DNA of 35,753 nucleotides from Novosphingobium sp. (GTDB taxonomy: Bacteria; Pseudomonadota; Alphaproteobacteria; Sphingomonadales; Sphingomonadaceae). The position numbers were made by a program, and so were the translations under genes. The stretch spans positions 1-35,753 of the forward strand of contig JAIXYF010000409.1 in NCBI GenBank assembly GCA_027490345.1. Direction: 5' to 3'. A model generated the notes under the pieces. That model was given only the letters and a program-made list of their open reading frames with translations. It ran no database searches and was not told the origin of the DNA. Shown piece by piece: positions 31,297 through 35,753 of this stretch; the stretch's first letter is position 1; each line of letters begins with the position of its first letter.

Positions 31297-32004
31297 TCAG
31301 CTATCAGAAACGCCTTCTGCACGGCGCGCTTCGAGCCATGCCGCTGCTTCAGCTTCCTGCGCAGCCTGAGAGGCAGCCTTGACCTGCGCATCCCGTTCAG
31401 CACGGAGTTCCTCGATCAACGCTTCCCGGTCGTTCCCAAGCCGCAGGTTGCTGGCGGTATCATCTTCTTCGATACCCGCACGTTTTGCCGCCTTCGCAAC
31501 AAGGGCATCAAGTTCACGTTGCGAACACAGACCAAGCGTGACGGGATCTTTAGGGTTGATATTGGAGATGTTCCAATGGCTGCGGTCCCGAATCGCAGCG
31601 ATCGTGTTACGTGTAGTACCGATCAGCTTGCCGACCTGAGCATCCGAAATCTCCGGGTGGTTGCGAAGAATCCACGCGATGCCGTCGGGCTTGTCCTGCC
31701 GCTTTGAGACTGGCGTATAACGCGGCCCCTTGGTGCGGCTAACGGAAATCGGTGCTTTCTGCATCTTCAAACGATAGTCTGGGCTTGCCTGCCCGCGTTC
31801 GATTTCACTCTGGGTCAACTCTCCGGAATGAACCGGATCACGGCCAGTGTACTTGGCACCGGCGAGGTCATCCGCCATCGCCTGAACCTCAAGTATGTGC
31901 AGGCCGCAGAATTCGGCGATCTGCTCAAACGTGAGCGCAGTGTTGTCAACAAGCCACGATGCCGTGGCGTGGGGCATCAGAGGATAGGTGGACTGGTTGC
32001 TCAA
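31297..32004 (-). CDS. trcR: DUF1013 cell-cycle transcriptional regulator TrcR
   Basis: A 235-residue alphaproteobacterial regulator. The N-terminus YPLMPHATASWLVDNTALTF and EQIAEFCGLHILEVQAMADD match the DUF1013 family; a helix-turn-helix-like segment ISDAQVGKLIGTTRNTIAAI lies in the middle, and the C-terminal third (about 190-228) is an Ala/Glu-rich coiled coil. The start is TTG 32004, backed by GGAGG (minus strand 32017-32013) 8 bases upstream; no nearby ATG is better. It is convergent with the bactofilin gene and follows a terminator at 32028-32058, so it has its own promoter. The regulatory role is by family name only. Confidence 0.9.
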   Translation of the reverse strand: MSNQSTYPLMPHATASWLVDNTALTFEQIAEFCGLHILEVQAMADDLAGAKYTGRDPVHSGELTQSEIERGQASPDYRLKMQKAPISVSRTKGPRYTPVSKRQDKPDGIAWILRNHPEISDAQVGKLIGTTRNTIAAIRDRSHWNISNINPKDPVTLGLCSQRELDALVAKAAKRAGIEEDDTASNLRLGNDREALIEELRAERDAQVKAASQAAQEAEAAAWLEARRAEGVSDS

Positions 32005-32027
32005 GGGGAGCCCCTCCGGACAGCGGA

Positions 32028-32058
32028 AACAATAAGGGCCACCCCTTGCGGAGCGGCC
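32028..32058 (-). terminator. Rho-independent terminator of the quinone oxidoreductase gene
   Basis: On the minus strand GGCCGCTCC-GCAA-GGGGTGGCC forms a 9-bp stem (two G-U pairs) with a GNRA-type GCAA loop, followed by CTTATTGTT. Read on the plus strand the wobble pairs become mismatches, which supports the minus direction. It lies 73 bases past the stop at 32131. Confidence 0.7.
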
Positions 32059-32130
32059 ATCTTGTTTGTGATGTAGGCGAGCCTGCGTCTTACGGCAAGC
32101 CCATTCCCGCCGATTCGGCTTCGCCGCGCG

Positions 32131-33144
32131 TCAGGCAGTCTGCTCATCAATCGAAAGCACGATCTTTCCGATATGTGCGCCAGCTTCCATCCGTGCATGA
32201 GCTGCCGCCGTTTCCCTTAGCGGAAAAGCCTTGTCCATGACAGGGCGCAGCTGCCCATCAACCACCAGTGGCCAAACAGTCTGATGAATCTCATCCGCCA
32301 GCAAGCTTTTGAATTCATTTGATCGTGGCCGAAGCGTCGAACCAGTCAGGGTGATCCGGCGCCGCATGACTTCGGCCATGTTGAGTTCGGCCCGCACGCC
32401 CCCCTGGACCGCAATAGTCACGTGCCGCCCATCGTCAGCAAGGCATTTGATGTTCCGGCCGACATACTCGCCTGCCACCATGTCGAGCACCAGATGAACG
32501 CCCGCTCCACCGGTCATCCGGTGAACCTCCTCGACGAAATCATGGGTCTTGTAGTCGATTGCATGAGTTGCACCAAGCGCCAGAGCGGCAGCGCATTTCT
32601 CCGGGCCGCCACATGTGACAATAACTTCAAGACCAAACAGCTTGCCCAGCAAAATCGCCATTGTGCCGATACCGCTGGTCCCGCCGTGGACGAGAACCCG
32701 CTCACCCTCAGTCGCCCAGCCACGTTCAAACACGTTGTGCCAGACCGTGAACAATGTTTCAGGCAATGCGGCAGCCTCGGCTAGCGGCAGACCGGTTGGC
32801 ACTGGCAGACAGAGAGTAGCTTCAGCAAGACAGTACTCGGCATACCCGCCGCCCGCGACCAGCGCACAGACCATCTGTCCGGATAAAGGCATGGTAACGC
32901 CATCCCCCACCGCCACCACCTGACCGGCAACCTCGAGCCCCGGAACGGGCGAAGCACCCGGCGGCGGGGGATAAAATCCCTGACGCTGGATCACATCAGG
33001 CCGATTCACGCCGGCAAAGGCCACACGAAGAAGAACCTGGCCTGCCCCGGGAGAAGGTACCGCCAGAGTTTCAGGCCGCAGCACCTCTGGCGCGCCGGGC
33101 GCATCAAAGCCCATGGCAGTCATTGTTGCTGGTACTGGTTTCAT
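32131..33144 (-). CDS. NAD(P)H-dependent quinone oxidoreductase, zinc-free MDR family (PIG3-like)
   Basis: A 337-residue medium-chain reductase. The N-terminal GroES-like half contains VAFAGVNRPDVIQRQGFYPPPPG and PVPGLEVAGQVVAVGDG; the Rossmann half has VLVHGGTSGIGTMAILLGKL as the NADPH site. The zinc ligands of alcohol dehydrogenases are absent. Members reduce quinones or enoyl compounds; the physiological substrate is unknown. ATG 33144 (MKPVPATM) was chosen over the longer frame to 33219 because GGGG lies 6 bases upstream and the family starts here. It has its own terminator and is divergent from the DUF1192 gene over 146 bases. Confidence 0.92.
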   Translation of the reverse strand: MKPVPATMTAMGFDAPGAPEVLRPETLAVPSPGAGQVLLRVAFAGVNRPDVIQRQGFYPPPPGASPVPGLEVAGQVVAVGDGVTMPLSGQMVCALVAGGGYAEYCLAEATLCLPVPTGLPLAEAAALPETLFTVWHNVFERGWATEGERVLVHGGTSGIGTMAILLGKLFGLEVIVTCGGPEKCAAALALGATHAIDYKTHDFVEEVHRMTGGAGVHLVLDMVAGEYVGRNIKCLADDGRHVTIAVQGGVRAELNMAEVMRRRITLTGSTLRPRSNEFKSLLADEIHQTVWPLVVDGQLRPVMDKAFPLRETAAAHARMEAGAHIGKIVLSIDEQTA

Positions 33145-33290
33145 GCCATGCCCCCCTTGATCCAATGTGGCCCGCAGATGGCGCACTTTGTGATATCTCG
33201 CTGTGCTGCGGATTGGCAAACCCGTCGCTGCGCCAAGTACCTACGGAGCCGGTTGACAGCAAGGCTGAACCGGCCACAAAGTGCTGTCGT

Positions 33291-33509
33291 ATGGAACGAG
33301 ATGAGCGTCCGCGCCCCAAGGGCGATCTTGCCAGCCAACTGGCGTTGGAATTGCTCGACAGCTATTCCCATCACGAACTTGATGCGCGCATTGCGTTACT
33401 TGAAGCAGAAGTCGCCCGAGTGAGAGCGCACCGCGATAAGGCGGCAGCGCATCGGAAGGCGGCAGAGGCCCTGTTTGGCTCACCTTCACCACAGGGCAGT
33501 GGATCATAA
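33291..33509 (+). CDS. DUF1192 family small protein
   Basis: A 72-residue cytoplasmic protein of unknown function found across alphaproteobacteria. The conserved pattern is visible: RPKGDLASQLALELLDSYSH, then HELDARIALLEAEVARVRAH, an amphipathic helix likely to form a short coiled coil, followed by a Lys/Ala-rich tail. ATG 33291 gives the normal family length; longer frames upstream lie in the intergenic region opposite the oxidoreductase start. A weak hairpin follows the stop. Confidence 0.85.
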   Translation: MERDERPRPKGDLASQLALELLDSYSHHELDARIALLEAEVARVRAHRDKAAAHRKAAEALFGSPSPQGSGS

Positions 33510-33512
33510 TGC

Positions 33513-33541
33513 GTTCCGCCCTTCACGAGAGCGGGCGGAAT
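33513..33541 (+). terminator. Weak hairpin after the DUF1192 gene
   Basis: TTCCGCCC (33514-33521) pairs with GGGCGGAA (33533-33540), an 8-bp stem with an 11-base loop, 4 bases after the stop codon. No T-tract follows, so it may be an attenuating or mRNA-stabilising structure rather than a true terminator. Confidence 0.35.
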
Positions 33542-33692
33542 ACCCATGTTACTCGCGATCGGGGCTTAAACACTCGCGTGCCATATCTTCTGCACCAAGA
33601 GTCTGCGACTCCGGAAAAGCGCAAGCGGATTCACTTCCCGCAAGGGAAACAGCCGAGATCGGCTATACCCCAGCCGACCAAAAGGACGAGTT

Positions 33693-35753
33693 ATGCCCAG
33701 TTTCGCGCAAAGCCTTGAAAAGACGCTCCACTCTGCGCTCAGCAATGCCTCGGAGCGGAGCCATGAGTACGCGACGCTGGAGCACCTGCTGCTAGCCTTA
33801 ATCGACGATCCGGATGCCGCACAGGTCATGCAAGCTTGCGGTGTGGATCTGGGCGACCTCGGAGAGGTAGTCCGTCAGTACCTTGACCAAGAATACCAGT
33901 CGCTCAAGACGCAGGACAAGGCAGATCCGCAGCCCACAGCGGGCTTCCAGCGGGTGATCCAGCGCGCAATCCTGCATGTGCAATCTTCGGGCAAGGACAC
34001 CGTCACAGGCGCTAACGTTCTGGTCGCACTGTTTTCGGAGCGGGATTCTTACGCCGTCTACTTCCTGCAACAGCAGGACATGAGCCGTCTCGATGCGGTG
34101 AGCTTTATCAGCCACGGCATTGGCAAGGGAGGCCGCCAGGTTGAAAACCGCAGCCCCAAAGGTAGCGAGGAGGCGCAGCCTCAGCAGGAAGAAAAAGCCG
34201 AAGCCAAGAGCGGAACGAAGAAAGATTCAGCGCTCGATCAGTTCACCGTCAACCTCAATGAAAAGGCGCTGAGCGGCAAGGTAGATCCGCTGATTGGTCG
34301 CGGGCCGGAAGTGGACCGTACGATCCAGATCCTGTGCCGCCGATCCAAGAACAACCCGCTTTATGTGGGCGATCCAGGCGTGGGCAAAACCGCGATTGCG
34401 GAGGGCCTTGCGCGCAAGATCGTCGAAGGGGATGTGCCAGAAGTCCTCAACGAAGCGGTGATATACTCGCTCGACATGGGCGCACTGCTCGCCGGAACAC
34501 GGTATCGTGGTGATTTTGAGGAACGGCTGAAGCAGGTCGTCTCGGAACTCGAAAAAATGCCGCACGCAATCTTGTTCATCGACGAAATCCACACGGTCAT
34601 CGGCGCGGGCGCTACCAGCGGCGGGGCAATGGATGCGTCGAACCTCCTCAAGCCCGCACTTTCGGGCGGCACGATTCGCTGCATCGGCTCGACCACTTAC
34701 AAAGAGTTCCGAAACCATTTCGAAAAGGACCGCGCGCTGCTCCGCCGGTTCCAGAAAATCGACGTGAATGAGCCGACCATCGAAGACACGATCAAGATCC
34801 TGAAAGGTCTGCGCACGGCGTTCGAAGAACACCACAAGGTCCGCTACACGCCCGACGCCATCAAAACCGCAGTGGAGCTTTCGGCGCGCTATATTAACGA
34901 CCGCAAGCTGCCGGACAAGGCGATCGACGTGATCGACGAGGTTGGCGCGATGCAGATGCTGGTGCCGCCTTCGAAGCGCAAGAAGGTGATCACCGCGCGC
35001 GAGATCGAGCAAGTCATCGCGACGATGGCGCGCATCCCTCCCAAGTCGGTTTCGAGCGATGACAAGAAGGTGCTCGAGCATCTCGACCGCGATCTGAAGC
35101 GGCTGGTGTTCGGCCAGGACAAGGCCATCGAAGTGCTGGCGAGCGCGATGAAGCTCAGCCGCGCAGGCCTGCGCGATCCGGACAAGCCCATCGGCTCGTT
35201 CCTATTCAGCGGCCCCACTGGCGTAGGCAAGACCGAAGTGGCGCGCAGCCTCGCCCAGATCATGGGCATCCCGCTACAGCGCTTCGACATGTCCGAATAC
35301 ATGGAGCGCCATTCGATCAGCCGCCTGATCGGTGCACCCCCGGGCTATGTTGGGTTCGATCAGGGCGGGCTGCTTACCGATGCCATCGATCAACAGCCGC
35401 ATTGCGTGCTGCTGCTCGACGAGATCGAGAAGGCGCACCCCGATCTGTTCAACATCCTGCTGCAGGTGATGGACAACGGCCGGCTTACCGATCACCACGG
35501 CAAAACGGTTGATTTCCGCAATGTGGTGCTGGTGATGACCACCAATGCCGGCGCTTCGGATATGGCGCGCAACGGCATAGGCTTCGGCGATGTGTCGAAG
35601 GCGGACGCAGGCGACGAAGCGGTGAAGAAGATGTTCTCGCCGGAGTTCCGCAACCGGCTCGATGCCATCGTGCCGTTTGCCTACCTGCCGCCCGAAGTCG
35701 TCAGCCGCGTGGTTGACAAGTTCATCCTCCAGCTCGAACTGCAGTTGGCTGAT
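33693..35753 (+). CDS. clpA: ATP-dependent Clp protease ATP-binding subunit ClpA, cut by the window edge
   Basis: 687 residues are visible of roughly 770; the frame runs off the right edge without a stop. ClpA is the AAA+ unfoldase that feeds substrates to ClpP. The N-domain (about 1-145, SLEKTLHSALSNASERSHEY) is followed by a charged linker, the first AAA domain with Walker A GDPGVGKT (226-233) and Walker B ILFIDEIH, and the second with GPTGVGKT (507-514) and VLLLDEIEKAH. The ClpP-docking loop is IGF at 629-631, and FSPEFRNRLD follows. There is no long middle coiled coil as in ClpB. AAGGA lies 6 bases before ATG 33693. The adaptor gene clpS, often just upstream, is not present here. Confidence 0.97.
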   Translation, partial: MPSFAQSLEKTLHSALSNASERSHEYATLEHLLLALIDDPDAAQVMQACGVDLGDLGEVVRQYLDQEYQSLKTQDKADPQPTAGFQRVIQRAILHVQSSGKDTVTGANVLVALFSERDSYAVYFLQQQDMSRLDAVSFISHGIGKGGRQVENRSPKGSEEAQPQQEEKAEAKSGTKKDSALDQFTVNLNEKALSGKVDPLIGRGPEVDRTIQILCRRSKNNPLYVGDPGVGKTAIAEGLARKIVEGDVPEVLNEAVIYSLDMGALLAGTRYRGDFEERLKQVVSELEKMPHAILFIDEIHTVIGAGATSGGAMDASNLLKPALSGGTIRCIGSTTYKEFRNHFEKDRALLRRFQKIDVNEPTIEDTIKILKGLRTAFEEHHKVRYTPDAIKTAVELSARYINDRKLPDKAIDVIDEVGAMQMLVPPSKRKKVITAREIEQVIATMARIPPKSVSSDDKKVLEHLDRDLKRLVFGQDKAIEVLASAMKLSRAGLRDPDKPIGSFLFSGPTGVGKTEVARSLAQIMGIPLQRFDMSEYMERHSISRLIGAPPGYVGFDQGGLLTDAIDQQPHCVLLLDEIEKAHPDLFNILLQVMDNGRLTDHHGKTVDFRNVVLVMTTNAGASDMARNGIGFGDVSKADAGDEAVKKMFSPEFRNRLDAIVPFAYLPPEVVSRVVDKFILQLELQLAD

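Noticed and set aside
33632..33645. Small TTCCC-GCAA-GGGAA hairpin upstream of clpA
   Set aside because: Only 5 base pairs and no other sign of a riboswitch, thermometer or heat-shock promoter.

Overview
The window looks like ordinary chromosomal DNA of a high-GC alphaproteobacterium, most likely a sphingomonad (Novosphingobium/Sphingobium-like). Pointers are a SciP (DUF1153) and a TrcR (DUF1013) type cell-cycle regulator, DUF1192, a short COQ7-type ubiquinone hydroxylase, a bactofilin paired with an M23 peptidase, and small secreted or membrane proteins of the kind common in Sphingomonadales. I see no rRNA, tRNA, CRISPR array, transposase or phage gene. Gene density is high, many genes overlap by 4 bases, and several start at GTG or TTG.

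Layout. 1-1017 is the 3' part of groEL with a strong terminator. 1147-3225 is a divergent pair, a TetR repressor and a carotenoid/lignostilbene-type oxygenase, sharing a 45-base promoter with a palindromic operator. 3345-7279 holds a serine hydrolase, a secreted M28 metallopeptidase and a ferredoxin-NADP reductase (TTG start). 7276-13520 (minus) is one operon: periplasmic adaptor, RND pump, DUF445 membrane protein and GNAT acetyltransferase. 13849-14509 (minus) is a small sphingomonad hypothetical gene overlapping sciP, divergent from mnmA. 15877-17412 is a divergent pair that looks like the two halves of one serine-hydrolase family. 17420-19030 (minus) carries pdxH and a CDF metal exporter. 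19137-21970 carries a DnaJ-type co-chaperone, a YihY membrane protein and fabI.

21977-29363 (minus) is a long housekeeping run in transcription order proA, nadD, rsfS, rlmH, envC-like, ctpA-like S41 protease, dsbB, coq7 and a secreted cysteine-containing hypothetical. A 70-base dispersed-type palindromic repeat sits between rlmH and rsfS. 29760-31224 is an M23 peptidase overlapping a bactofilin. 31297-33144 (minus) has trcR and a zeta-crystallin-like quinone oxidoreductase separated by a terminator. 33291 onward has a DUF1192 gene and clpA, which runs off the right edge.

Functional themes are envelope and cell-shape maintenance (EnvC-like activator, CtpA, DsbB, active LytM peptidase, bactofilin), cell-cycle control (SciP, TrcR, candidate GANTC methylation sites), proteostasis (GroEL, DnaJ, ClpA) and efflux. 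I found no clearly undescribed multi-gene system. The most interesting local observations are the N-terminus of the M23 peptidase, which reads upstream into a frame with no ATG, GTG or TTG; the split serine-hydrolase pair; and several good inverted repeats in promoter regions.
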